Assembly: GCF_012273655.1 (NCBI RefSeq)
Contig: NZ_JAAWWP010000004.1
Coordinates: 62,001 to 126,000, forward strand
DNA: 64,000 nt
Source: Streptomyces physcomitrii
Lineage (GTDB): Bacteria > Actinomycetota > Actinomycetes > Streptomycetales > Streptomycetaceae
Direction: 5' to 3'
Made by a program: the position numbers and the translations under genes
Notes under the pieces: model-generated
Seen by the model: only the letters and a program-made list of their open reading frames with translations
Databases searched by the model: none
Told to the model about the DNA's origin: nothing
In this document: positions 35,978 through 43,905 of the stretch, one piece after another
How positions within the stretch are numbered: the stretch's first letter is position 1
Layout: each line of letters opens with the position of its first letter

Positions 35978-37303
35978 TCACTCTTCCTCTTCCTCTGCAT
36001 CCAAAGACTGAAGGACATTCATCGGAACATCAATCATGTCCACAAGATCTTCTTTGTCTTGCTGAACTAGCCAGATAAGGAAGCTTCGATCGACAATGTT
36101 CAGTCGCTTGAGCGATTGGTCGTAGTCAAGTACTAGAGGTTTTACCCCCTGCTGCACCTGGAGACTCGCCACTCCCTTCAGCGCCTGGGTCACGTTCCCG
36201 GCATTGAGCGACGAACCCCGCGGGTGGACTCGCGAAAGCGCCCGACGAATATGGCGGTACTGCAGCCCGTCTTCCAGTGCCTCAGTAGAGGCCCCAATAA
36301 GCGGAACAAGCAGCCAGCGATACATCTCTAGATCAGTCTGCCCGAAGCCAGCGGCAAAGTTGGTCAGGAAGTCACTGAACCTCGCTGACTGCTTATCAAC
36401 GACTTCTTTGATGATTCCGTTTGCGGACTCACCTACAGCCACCGATCGCGTCGGCCTTTGCGTTTCGTGAACGCCATTCTTAATGCAGGCCTGCAAGCAG
36501 GATTCCTGAACGACGTAAATGCTGTCGTAACAGCTATTCAGCAAGACATTACGAAAAGCGGCGTCAAACGTAATGCCAAGCTTCTCCTCGCCGAGATCTA
36601 TGGCCGCTTCCAACTCCGGGCGAAGCCACTTATCGGCATTGATCGTGGTGATTCGGCCGCTCAGGTCGCCGTTAAATTGCACCAGGCGATTCTCCTGCAA
36701 CCAAACACCAACAATGATGAAGGTAAAATTGGAGCTCTCGTGGAACGCCTTTAGGGCAACCGCAAAGTCCTTCTGAGTCTCCTCAGGCAGATAATGAAAG
36801 TCTTCAAGGACGATCCACTTCTCGAATCCGATTTCCTTCAACGCCCAGATCACATCATTGACATCGAAGGGGTCTAGCTCAAGTGGAGCCGTAGTCACCT
36901 CGGTCGTGTTCTCACGACCGCCCTCCCCGCCGAGCTGACCTTCAACACCTTTGCCGAACAGCTTTGCTGAAAGCTTGGCGCTGGCCTGGATTTTGTAATG
37001 CCCACTAGCCGCTCGAGTCTCCGTTTGAACGACCGTGTAACCGGCCTGCTTGAGGATGGTCGAATTTAGCTGCCCAAGGTTCCACCTGTTCGAACAAGTG
37101 GCGACAATGTATTCGTCATCCTTCAAGTGGTACTTACGAACGGAAGTCTTGCCTTGTTTAGAACTCCCATAGATGACCAGATGCTGGTCCCGAGTCAACG
37201 CGGCAACCAACTCATCATCTACAGCAGGCCTCGTGACATAGTTCAACGGAAGATCGCGCGTGATCCCGAATACGTCATTGGCCCGAAAGACTTCCTTGCT
37301 CAC
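35978..37303 (-). CDS. P-loop ATPase of unknown function (AAA/STAND-like), island cargo
   Basis: 441 aa from GTG 37303 (GGGGGG 4 nt upstream). Walker A is GSSKQGKT at residues 46-53; the Walker B-like strand is WIVLEDFHYL near 163-172. The layout (short N-terminus RDLPLNYVTR, ATPase core, then a helical C-terminal half with a possible winged helix and an acidic end EEEEE) recalls ORC/STAND-type ATPases used as sensors in defence or regulation. The gene is clearly AT-richer than its neighbours and uses A/T third positions freely, so it was probably acquired horizontally. It stands alone between direct repeats beside dapD. I do not recognise a partner or effector domain. Confidence 0.8.
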   Translation of the reverse strand: MSKEVFRANDVFGITRDLPLNYVTRPAVDDELVAALTRDQHLVIYGSSKQGKTSVRKYHLKDDEYIVATCSNRWNLGQLNSTILKQAGYTVVQTETRAASGHYKIQASAKLSAKLFGKGVEGQLGGEGGRENTTEVTTAPLELDPFDVNDVIWALKEIGFEKWIVLEDFHYLPEETQKDFAVALKAFHESSNFTFIIVGVWLQENRLVQFNGDLSGRITTINADKWLRPELEAAIDLGEEKLGITFDAAFRNVLLNSCYDSIYVVQESCLQACIKNGVHETQRPTRSVAVGESANGIIKEVVDKQSARFSDFLTNFAAGFGQTDLEMYRWLLVPLIGASTEALEDGLQYRHIRRALSRVHPRGSSLNAGNVTQALKGVASLQVQQGVKPLVLDYDQSLKRLNIVDRSFLIWLVQQDKEDLVDMIDVPMNVLQSLDAEEEEE

Positions 37304-37325
37304 TTTCCCCCCTGAGACGCAGAAC

Positions 37326-37354
37326 GTTAAGGCGGTCCAACCACTTTAACCGCC
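37326..37354 (-). promoter_or_regulatory. Inverted repeats upstream of island ATPase
   Basis: GTTAA (37326-37330) pairs with TTAAC (37346-37350), and GGCGGT (37331-37336) with ACCGCC (37349-37354), forming overlapping dyads 20-50 nt upstream of the ATPase start. This is a candidate operator or leader hairpin. Confidence 0.45.
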
Positions 37355-37473
37355 GCACGCATCATACGCAGGAGCGCCACAACAGCAGTGGCGTATCCAT
37401 CACACTCCTTCAGCTCCCGATCAGAGCTAGTCGAGGTCGCCCACCGGCAGGCCGCCGCCGGGACAAGGGAACG

Positions 37474-37613
37474 AGCGCCCTCCCGGGCCGTCCTGGGGCC
37501 GTGGAAGGGCGCTCGTTGGTGACCGACGCTGACAACTGGCGACAGCTAAGCCGCAGTTCAGAGTGTTGATCGAAGAGACGGCCGCAAGTCCCAGCCGCCC
37601 CCGCTCAGTTATG
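37474..37613. repeat. Right flanking direct repeat at dapD 3' end
   Basis: Partner of 35779-35920. It includes the hairpin AGCGCCCTCCC ... GGAAGGGCGCT (37474-37513), a likely dapD terminator, and CGGCCGCAAGTCCCAGCCGC then CCCCGCTCAGTTATG (37579-37613), whose end is the last codons of dapD (His-Asn-stop). This looks like the original chromosomal copy. Confidence 0.8.
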
Positions 37614-38594
37614 GCTGTGCAGCACCTCATTCAGCCCGCCCCACACCGCGTTGTTCGGGCGGCCCTCGACCGTGCCGGTTTCGGAGTTGCGGCGGAAGAG
37701 GATGTTCGAGGCGCCGGAGAGTTCGCGGGCCTTGACGATCTGGCCGTCGGGGAGGGTGATGCGGGTGCCCGCGGTGACGTACAGGCCCGCCTCGACCACG
37801 CACTCGTCGCCGAGGGCGATGCCGACCCCGGCCTCGGCGCCGATCAGGCACCGCTCGCCGATGCTGATCCGGACGTTGCCGCCGCCGGAGAGGGTGCCCA
37901 TGGTGGAGGCGCCGCCGCCGATGTCCGAGCCGTCGCCGACGACGACACCGGCGGAGATGCGGCCCTCGACCATGGAGGTGCCGAGGGTTCCGGCGTTGAA
38001 GTTGACGAAGCCCTCGTGCATCACGGTGGTGCCCTCGGCGAGGTGGGCGCCGAGCCGTACCCGGTCCGCGTCGGCGATGCGGACACCCTTGGGGGCCACG
38101 TAGTCCGTCATACGCGGGAACTTGTCGACCGAGGTGACCTGGAGGTGCAGGCCCTCGGCGCGGGCGTTCAGGCGGACCTTCTCCAGGTCGTCCACGGCGA
38201 CCGGGCCGAGCGAGGTCCAGGCGACGTTGGCGAGCAGGCCGAAGATCCCGTCGAGGCTCTGGACGTGCGGGCGCACCAGGCGGTGGCTCAGCAGGTGCAG
38301 GCGGAGATAGACGTCGTGGGTGTCGAGCGGCTTCTCGTCGAGGGAGGCGATGACCGTGCGTACGGCGACGGTCTCGACACCGCGGCGGGCGTCGGTCCCG
38401 ATCGCCTTCGCGGCCCCCTCGCCGAGCAGTTCCACGGCACGTTCGGCGCTCAGTTTCTCGGTACCCGCCGGGCCGGGCGCCTCGCTCAGCTCGGGCGCGG
38501 GGAACCAGGTGTCGAGGACGGTGCCGTCGGCGGTGAGGGTGGCGAGGCCGGCGGCGACGGCACCGGTGGTACGAGGGGCAGTGGTGTCGGTCAT
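37605..38594 (-). CDS. dapD: 2,3,4,5-tetrahydropyridine-2,6-dicarboxylate N-succinyltransferase
   Basis: 329 aa actinobacterial-type DapD, which succinylates tetrahydrodipicolinate in lysine/DAP synthesis. The left-handed beta-helix hexapeptide pattern is obvious from residue ~170: [20 protein letters not shown] in blocks, [40 protein letters not shown]. The C-terminus [12 protein letters not shown] and [13 protein letters not shown] is intact in spite of the adjacent island. Confidence 0.93.
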   Translation of the reverse strand: MTDTTAPRTTGAVAAGLATLTADGTVLDTWFPAPELSEAPGPAGTEKLSAERAVELLGEGAAKAIGTDARRGVETVAVRTVIASLDEKPLDTHDVYLRLHLLSHRLVRPHVQSLDGIFGLLANVAWTSLGPVAVDDLEKVRLNARAEGLHLQVTSVDKFPRMTDYVAPKGVRIADADRVRLGAHLAEGTTVMHEGFVNFNAGTLGTSMVEGRISAGVVVGDGSDIGGGASTMGTLSGGGNVRISIGERCLIGAEAGVGIALGDECVVEAGLYVTAGTRITLPDGQIVKARELSGASNILFRRNSETGTVEGRPNNAVWGGLNEVLHSHN

Positions 38595-38745
38595 GGGGAC
38601 AGTTTAGGTGCCGCGCCCGGTGCCCCGGAGGGCCGGGCGGCCCGGAGCGGCGCGGCGGCGCAGCGGCAGAGGCGCAGCTCAGCGGTGTCGGTGCCCGGTG
38701 CTGGTGTCGGCGCCCGGCGCTACGGCATCCCCCGGGTCGCGCCCC

Positions 38746-39072
38746 TCAGCCATGCGCCCCGCCCGTCAGGTTGACCACCACGACCCCCGCGATGATCAGC
38801 GCGATGCCCAGCGCCTTGGCCGCCGTCATCGACTCGCCCAGGAACAGCGCGCCGATGGCCGCGATGGCCGCGGTCCCGGTGCCCGCCCAGATCGCGTAGG
38901 CGGTGCCCACGCTCAGTGACTTGAGGGTCTGGGCGAGGAGGGCGAAGGCGATCAGATAGCCGAGTGCGGTGACCAGCGAGGGCCAGAGCCTGCTGAAGCC
39001 CTCGCTGTACTTCATCGCCGTGGTCGCTCCGACCTCGGCGGCTATCGCTCCCGCGAGCAGCACGTATCCCAT
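38746..39072 (-). CDS. SMR-family small multidrug efflux protein
   Basis: 108 aa with four membrane helices. The essential glutamate is in LAGAIAAEVGATTAMKYSEG (Glu13), and AYAIWAGTGTAAIAAIGALF is the SMR signature helix. Family members export quaternary ammonium compounds or guanidinium. It stands alone here; SMR pumps often act as homodimers. Confidence 0.9.
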   Translation of the reverse strand: MGYVLLAGAIAAEVGATTAMKYSEGFSRLWPSLVTALGYLIAFALLAQTLKSLSVGTAYAIWAGTGTAAIAAIGALFLGESMTAAKALGIALIIAGVVVVNLTGGAHG

Positions 39073-39142
39073 GAGGCGAGGGTACGACCGGGGCGAGGGT
39101 ACGACCCGGGGGCCCGGCCGGCCCGCCCGTCGACGGCGGTGT

Positions 39143-40030
39143 TCAGACCGGCTCCCCGGTGCGGCTGCCGTCCGCCTCGCCGAGATAGGTGCCCAGCGGC
39201 TGGAGGGCGGCCCAGAGCTGCTCGAAGTAGGCGGCGAAGTAGGTCATGAACATGGGGTCCTCGACGCTGAAGCCGTTCAGCCGCTGCCGCGGTCCCCCGG
39301 AGAAGGCCAGGAAGACCACGCTGTCGTCGATCAGGGCCATGTTCAGACCGTCCGCCGCCGGGGTCCAACGCAGCACATTGGCCTCGTAGTTGAGGATGTC
39401 CTTGCTGTCCTCGTGGTGCTGGCGGGCCCAGGAGAACATGTCCCGATCGGGGAGCCCGTCGCGTTCGGGGATCCCGATGATGCGCCGGACGCTGCGTTCG
39501 TCGTCGCTCTCCTCGCCGGCCCAGTCCAGAATGGTCCGGAAGTAGTCGGCGGACGCCCGGGTGGTGTACTGCGTCGGCGGGTAGCGGCGCGTGTAGGTGA
39601 CCCGGATCTCCGAGCGGGCCTGGCGGACACGCGCGGAGGCCGCCTCGTAGAACTCGCGGTTGTCCCGGTACCAGTGAGCGGACAGCAGGGCGTCCCCCGG
39701 GGTCTCGGGCCCGCCGAGGAGCGGGAGTTGGGGGATCGGCGCGCGCGGGCCCTTGGTGGCCTCCTCGATCTGCCTGCCCGCCCGCAGCCAGCGGTCCTGC
39801 CATCTCGACGGTTCCCCGTCGCAGGCCTCCACCAGGGAGGCCGTGTGCTCCCAGTTCGGGAAGCGGCGGCCGTTGAGAATCGCCGAGACGGTGCTGCGGC
39901 CGCACCCCATCTTCCGGGCCAGCGCCTCCTCGGTCGGCTTCTTGAGGGTCCGCCGCCGGAGCTCGCGCAACTCGGCTGCGAAGGCGAGCTGAGGCTCCGG
40001 CGCCTGGGAGGAGCTCCGCTGGTCAGACAT
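39143..40030 (-). CDS. XRE-type HTH regulator with C-terminal PLD-like domain
   Basis: 295 aa from ATG 40030. Residues ~20-75 form an XRE helix-turn-helix (LARKMGCGRSTVSAILNGRRFP). The C-terminal ~180 residues (SARVRQARSEIRVTYTRRYP, LNMALIDDSVVFLAFSGG) resemble a phospholipase-D-like fold but show no HKD catalytic motif, so it may sense a ligand. A perfect dyad lies upstream (40063-40087). Such proteins occur widely in Streptomyces paired with small divergent genes. Confidence 0.75.
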   Translation of the reverse strand: MSDQRSSSQAPEPQLAFAAELRELRRRTLKKPTEEALARKMGCGRSTVSAILNGRRFPNWEHTASLVEACDGEPSRWQDRWLRAGRQIEEATKGPRAPIPQLPLLGGPETPGDALLSAHWYRDNREFYEAASARVRQARSEIRVTYTRRYPPTQYTTRASADYFRTILDWAGEESDDERSVRRIIGIPERDGLPDRDMFSWARQHHEDSKDILNYEANVLRWTPAADGLNMALIDDSVVFLAFSGGPRQRLNGFSVEDPMFMTYFAAYFEQLWAALQPLGTYLGEADGSRTGEPV

Positions 40031-40369
40031 GGGTCCACCCCCGTGAACGACACAGAAAGATGCTGACGGTCCGTCATTGTCCGTCAGTGCTGCAGAACTT
40101 CGCCAGCGGTCGGGAGTGTCCGGCTTCGCCCGGGGAGTTCCCCGCGCGTCTTCCAGCCATTGTCGCAGTTGAGGACCGGCTCCAGACTCGAAGCAGCGGC
40201 CGTCGGGGGCCGCCCCGGCGAGAGAAGGGAGCAACCTGCCATGTGAGCTGCCGAACCACCGCGCCACCGGCCCGCGTTGCCGGGCCCTGCGGCAAGAGCC
40301 GGGGCCGCCCCCTGGTGCTTCTGGGCGGAAGCAGGGAGCGGCCCTCTGACCACACACAAGGAGAACCTC
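40031..40369. other. Divergent gap with regulator dyad
   Basis: CTGACGG (40063-40069) and CCGTCAG (40081-40087) form a perfect inverted repeat; ACGG/CCGT words repeat inside. It lies 33 nt upstream of the XRE regulator start and is a candidate autoregulatory site. The remaining ~280 nt show no coding bias. Confidence 0.55.
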
Positions 40370-40558
40370 GTGCTCGTCGACTTCAGAATAGACCTGCCGT
40401 GTATGAGCGTGGCCTTCGTGGCCACGCTGGTACTGGGCATCGTGCTGGTGATGTCCCCCTCGGTCCAGGCGGCCGTGCTGCAGGAGGGCGGCTGGCTGCT
40501 CCCGGCGGCCGCCTGCCTGCTGACCGCCGCCCGGCCCCGCGAGACGGTCCGGCGATGA
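40370..40558 (+). CDS. Small (62 aa) membrane protein
   Basis: GTG 40370 has AAGGAG 6 nt upstream, an excellent ribosome site. The peptide has a hydrophobic helix (VAFVATLVLGIVLVMS) and a second weaker one (GWLLPAAACLLTAA), then a basic end (RPRETVRR). It is divergent from the XRE regulator. Not recognised; a regulator-partner small protein is an inference from position. Confidence 0.5.
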   Translation: MLVDFRIDLPCMSVAFVATLVLGIVLVMSPSVQAAVLQEGGWLLPAAACLLTAARPRETVRR

Positions 40559-40641
40559 CCTCCCGCGATCCGGTGGCGTTCTGCCCGCAGGACGCGGGAC
40601 GCCACCGCCGGCCCGTCTCCCGCGGGCGGGTGCGGACATGA

Positions 40642-40669
40642 CTGAGCCCCCGGCTGACCGGGGGCTCAG
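40642..40669. terminator. Bidirectional terminator before suf operon end
   Basis: CTGAGCCCCCGG (40642-40653) and CCGGGGGCTCAG (40658-40669) form a perfect 12-bp stem with a CTGA loop, between the small membrane protein and the convergent suf operon. Confidence 0.88.
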
Positions 40670-40736
40670 TGCCGTACGAGGCGGTCGCGCGCGGCAGGGT
40701 GCGTGAACTGCCGTGCGGGACTTGCGGGTTGAGGGA

Positions 40737-41081
40737 TCAGACGTTGAACCCCAGCGCCCGCAGCTGCTCGCGGCCGTCGTCGGTGATCTTGTCCGGGCCC
40801 CACGGCGGCATCCAGACCCAGTTGATGCGCAGCTCGTTGACGATGCCGTCGGTGGCGGCCTTGGCCTGGTCCTCGATGACGTCGGTGAGCGGGCAGGCCG
40901 CGGAGGTGAGCGTCATGTCGATGGTGGCCACGTTGGAGTCGTCGACGTGGATGCCGTAGATCAGACCGAGGTTGACCACGTCAATGCCCAGCTCCGGGTC
41001 GACGACGTCGTAGAGCGCCTCGCGGACCTCCTCCTCGGAGGCGGGCTTGGTCAGCGTGTCCTGTGTCGTCTCTTCGCTCAT
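40737..41081 (-). CDS. sufT: DUF59/MIP18-family Fe-S assembly factor
   Basis: 114 aa. VREALYDVVDPELGIDVVNLGLIYG (in blocks) and MTLTSAACPLTDVIEDQ, with the conserved cysteine, define the SufT/PaaD-like family that helps mature Fe-S proteins. ATG 41081 overlaps the sufU stop by 4 nt. Last gene of the suf operon. Confidence 0.92.
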   Translation of the reverse strand: MSEETTQDTLTKPASEEEVREALYDVVDPELGIDVVNLGLIYGIHVDDSNVATIDMTLTSAACPLTDVIEDQAKAATDGIVNELRINWVWMPPWGPDKITDDGREQLRALGFNV

Positions 41082-41536
41082 GCGGTCTTCGCCTCCTGGT
41101 CGAGAGCCTGGGCCGTCGCGTCTTTCCATGCCATCCAGCTGAGCAGCGCGCACTTCACCCGGGCCGGGTACTTGGAGACCCCGGCGAAGGCGACGGCGTC
41201 CTCCAGGATCTCCTCCATCGCGTCGTCCGGCTCGATCTGCCCCTTGGACTGCATCAGTTCGAGGAAGACGCCCTGGATCTTCTGTGCCTCGCCGAGGTCC
41301 TTGCCGACCAGCAGGTCGTTCAGCACCGAGGCGCTGGCCTGGCTGATCGAGCAGCCCTGGCCCTCGTAGCTGATGTCCTCGATCCGCGAGCCCTCGTACC
41401 GTACGCGGAGCGTGATCTCGTCGCCGCACGTCGGGTTGACGTGGTGCACCTCGGCGTCGCCGTCCCGGAGTCCCCGGCCGTGCGGGTGTTTGTAGTGGTC
41501 CAGGATGACGTCCTGGTACATCGAATCCAGCTTCAC
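41078..41536 (-). CDS. sufU: Zn-dependent sulfur-transfer protein SufU
   Basis: 152 aa. Three conserved cysteines are visible in HVNPTCGDEI, EGQGCSISQAS and ARVKCALLSW, the SufU ligands. SufU takes persulfide sulfur from SufS in Gram-positive and actinobacterial Suf systems. 14 nt downstream of sufS; overlaps sufT. Confidence 0.93.
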   Translation of the reverse strand: MKLDSMYQDVILDHYKHPHGRGLRDGDAEVHHVNPTCGDEITLRVRYEGSRIEDISYEGQGCSISQASASVLNDLLVGKDLGEAQKIQGVFLELMQSKGQIEPDDAMEEILEDAVAFAGVSKYPARVKCALLSWMAWKDATAQALDQEAKTA

Positions 41537-41550
41537 CGGTCAGTCACGTC

Positions 41551-42819
41551 CTATCCGAAGAAGTTCCGTACGTGCTCCAGCCCCTCGACCAGAGCGTCGA
41601 CCTCGGCCGGGGAGGAGTACAGATAGAACGACGCCCGCGTGGTCGCGGGAATTCCGTACCGCAGGCAGACGGGGCGCGCGCAGTGGTGGCCGACGCGTAC
41701 CGCGATGCCCTGCTCGTCGAGTACCTGGCCCACGTCGTGCGGGTGGATGTCGCCGAGCGTGAAGGAGATCGCCGCGCCGCGGTCCTCGGCCGTGGTGGGG
41801 CCGATGATCCGCAGGCCGGGTACGGACTGGAGCTGCCGCACCGCGTACTCGGTCAGCGCGTGCTCGTGCTGGGCGATGCGGTCCATGCCCACCGAGCTGA
41901 GGTAGTCCACCGCCGCGCCGAGGCCGACGGCCTGCGCGATCGGCGGGGTGCCCGCCTCGAACTTGTGGGGCGCGGGGGCGTAGGTCGAGGAGTGCATCGA
42001 GACGGTCTCGATCATCTCGCCGCCGCCGAGGAAGGGCGGCAGGTCCTCCAGGAGTTCCTGGCGGCCCCAGAGCACGCCGATCCCGGTCGGGCCGCACATC
42101 TTGTGGCCGGTGAAGGCCACGAAGTCGGCCTGGAGGGCCTGCACGTCGAGCACCATGTGCGGGGCGGCCTGCGAGGCGTCGACGAGGACGAGCGCGCCGA
42201 CCTCCTGGGCGCGGCGCACGATCGCCTCGACCGGGTTGACGGTGCCGAGGATGTTGGAGACCAGCACGAAGGAGACGATCTTCGTCTTCTCGGTGATGAT
42301 CTCGTCGAGGTTCGACAGGTCGAGGCGGCCGTCGTCGGTCAGGCCGAACCACTTCAGCTTCGCGCCGGTGCGCTGCGAGAGCAGCTGCCAGGGCACGATG
42401 TTGGAGTGGTGCTCCATCTCCGTGATGACCACTTCGGTCTCGTGGTCGACGCGGTAGGGCTCGTCCGCCCAGCCGAGCATGTTGGCGACGAGGTTGAGCG
42501 CCTCGGAGGCGTTCTTGGTGAAGATGACCTCGTTGCGGCTGGGCGCGTTGATGAACTCGGCGACCTTGTCCCGGGCGCCCTCGTAGAGCGCCGTGGCCTC
42601 CTCGGCGAGTACGTGCACACCGCGGTGGACGTTGGCGTTGTGCTGCTCGTAGTACTCGGAGAGGGTGTCGATCACCTGGCGCGGCGTCTGGGAGGTCGCC
42701 GCGTTGTCCAGGTAGACCAGCTTCTTACCGTCGTGGAGCTCGCGCTCCAGGATCGGGAAGTCCTTGCGGATCGCCTCGGTGTCGAGGAGCCCGGTAAGCC
42801 CCTGGCGGGCAGTGGTCAC
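41551..42819 (-). CDS. sufS: Cysteine desulfurase SufS
   Basis: 422 aa class V PLP enzyme that frees sulfur from cysteine. YLDNAATSQTP, TEMEHHSNIVPW, FTGHKMCGPTGIG with the PLP lysine, and RVGHHCARPV with the catalytic cysteine are all intact. GTG start overlaps the sufC stop by 4 nt. Confidence 0.95.
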   Translation of the reverse strand: MTTARQGLTGLLDTEAIRKDFPILERELHDGKKLVYLDNAATSQTPRQVIDTLSEYYEQHNANVHRGVHVLAEEATALYEGARDKVAEFINAPSRNEVIFTKNASEALNLVANMLGWADEPYRVDHETEVVITEMEHHSNIVPWQLLSQRTGAKLKWFGLTDDGRLDLSNLDEIITEKTKIVSFVLVSNILGTVNPVEAIVRRAQEVGALVLVDASQAAPHMVLDVQALQADFVAFTGHKMCGPTGIGVLWGRQELLEDLPPFLGGGEMIETVSMHSSTYAPAPHKFEAGTPPIAQAVGLGAAVDYLSSVGMDRIAQHEHALTEYAVRQLQSVPGLRIIGPTTAEDRGAAISFTLGDIHPHDVGQVLDEQGIAVRVGHHCARPVCLRYGIPATTRASFYLYSSPAEVDALVEGLEHVRNFFG

Positions 42820-43580
42820 GCGGACGCGCCTCCCTTCACGTATGCCTCGTAGCCCTCGTTCTCCAGCTTGTCGGCCAGCTCGGCGCCGCCGGACTCGGCG
42901 ATGCGTCCGCCCGCGAAGACGTGGACGTGGTCGGGCTTGATGTAGCGCAGGATGCGCGTGTAGTGGGTGATCAGCAGGGTGCCGACCTCGCCGCTCTCGC
43001 GGACCCGGTTGACGCCCTCGGAGACGACGCGCAGGGCGTCGACGTCGAGGCCGGAGTCGGTCTCGTCGAGGACCGCGATCTTCGGCTTGAGCAGTTCCAG
43101 CTGGAGGATCTCGTGGCGCTTCTTCTCGCCGCCGGAGAAGCCCTCGTTGACGTTGCGCTCGGCGAAGGAGGGGTCCATGTTGAGGCGCTCCATGGCCTCC
43201 TTGACCTCCTTGACCCAGGTACGCAGCTTGGGGGCCTCGCCGCGGACGGCGGTGGCGGAGGTGCGCAGGAAGTTGGAGACGGAGACGCCGGGCACCTCGA
43301 CCGGGTACTGCATGGCCAGGAAGAGGCCGGCCCGGGCGCGCTCGTCGACGGTCATCTCCAGGACGTCCTCGCCGTCGAGGGTGACGGTGCCGCTGGTGAC
43401 CGTGTACTTGGGGTGACCCGCGAGCGAGTAGGCGAGGGTCGACTTGCCGGAGCCGTTGGGGCCCATGATGGCGTGCGTCTCGCCCTGCTTCACGGTGAGG
43501 TCGACGCCCTTGAGGATCTCCTTCGTGGCGTTGTCGGCCTCGACGGTGACGTGCAGGTCTCGGATTTCAAGCGTTGCCAT
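42816..43580 (-). CDS. sufC: Fe-S assembly ATPase SufC
   Basis: 254 aa ABC-type ATPase of the SufBCD scaffold. Walker A GPNGSGKST, signature FSGGEKKR and Walker B VLDETDSGLD (the typical SufC variant) are present, with the H-loop in LITHYTR. 7 nt after the Rieske gene. Confidence 0.95.
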   Translation of the reverse strand: MATLEIRDLHVTVEADNATKEILKGVDLTVKQGETHAIMGPNGSGKSTLAYSLAGHPKYTVTSGTVTLDGEDVLEMTVDERARAGLFLAMQYPVEVPGVSVSNFLRTSATAVRGEAPKLRTWVKEVKEAMERLNMDPSFAERNVNEGFSGGEKKRHEILQLELLKPKIAVLDETDSGLDVDALRVVSEGVNRVRESGEVGTLLITHYTRILRYIKPDHVHVFAGGRIAESGGAELADKLENEGYEAYVKGGASA

Positions 43581-43587
43581 GGGTGCC

Positions 43588-43905
43588 TCAGGACTCCTGG
43601 GAGAGGGAGACGAGCACGTCGTCCCCTTCGATCTTTACGGGGTATACGGGGACGGGGCGCGTCGCGGGCAGGCCGGAGGGCTTGCCGGTGCGCAGGTCGA
43701 AGGCGGAGCCGTGCAGCCAGCACTCGATCTGGCAGTCCTCCACCTCGCCCTCGGACAGCGAGACGTTCGCGTGCGAGCAGATGTCGTTGATCGCGAACAC
43801 CTCGCCCTGGGTGCGCACGACGGAGATCGGGACGCCGTCGAGTTCGACCCGTTTCGGGGTGTCCTCGTCCAGCTCCTCGATCCCGCAGGCGCGCAGGAAA
43901 CTCAT
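43588..43905 (-). CDS. Rieske-type non-heme ferredoxin
   Basis: 105 aa. The Rieske-like region reads ICSHANVSLSEG and CQIECWLHGSAFD, giving C-x-H and C-x2-H ligands for a [2Fe-2S] cluster, as in BphF/HcaC dioxygenase ferredoxins. It sits between sufD and sufC and overlaps sufD by 4 nt, so it is likely an electron donor within Fe-S assembly; that role is inference. Confidence 0.9.
   Translation of the reverse strand: MSFLRACGIEELDEDTPKRVELDGVPISVVRTQGEVFAINDICSHANVSLSEGEVEDCQIECWLHGSAFDLRTGKPSGLPATRPVPVYPVKIEGDDVLVSLSQES

Noticed and set aside
35770..37604. Integrase, transposase or relaxase in the dapD island
   Set aside because: Only the ATPase gene is coding in this interval; no recombinase motif seen on either strand.
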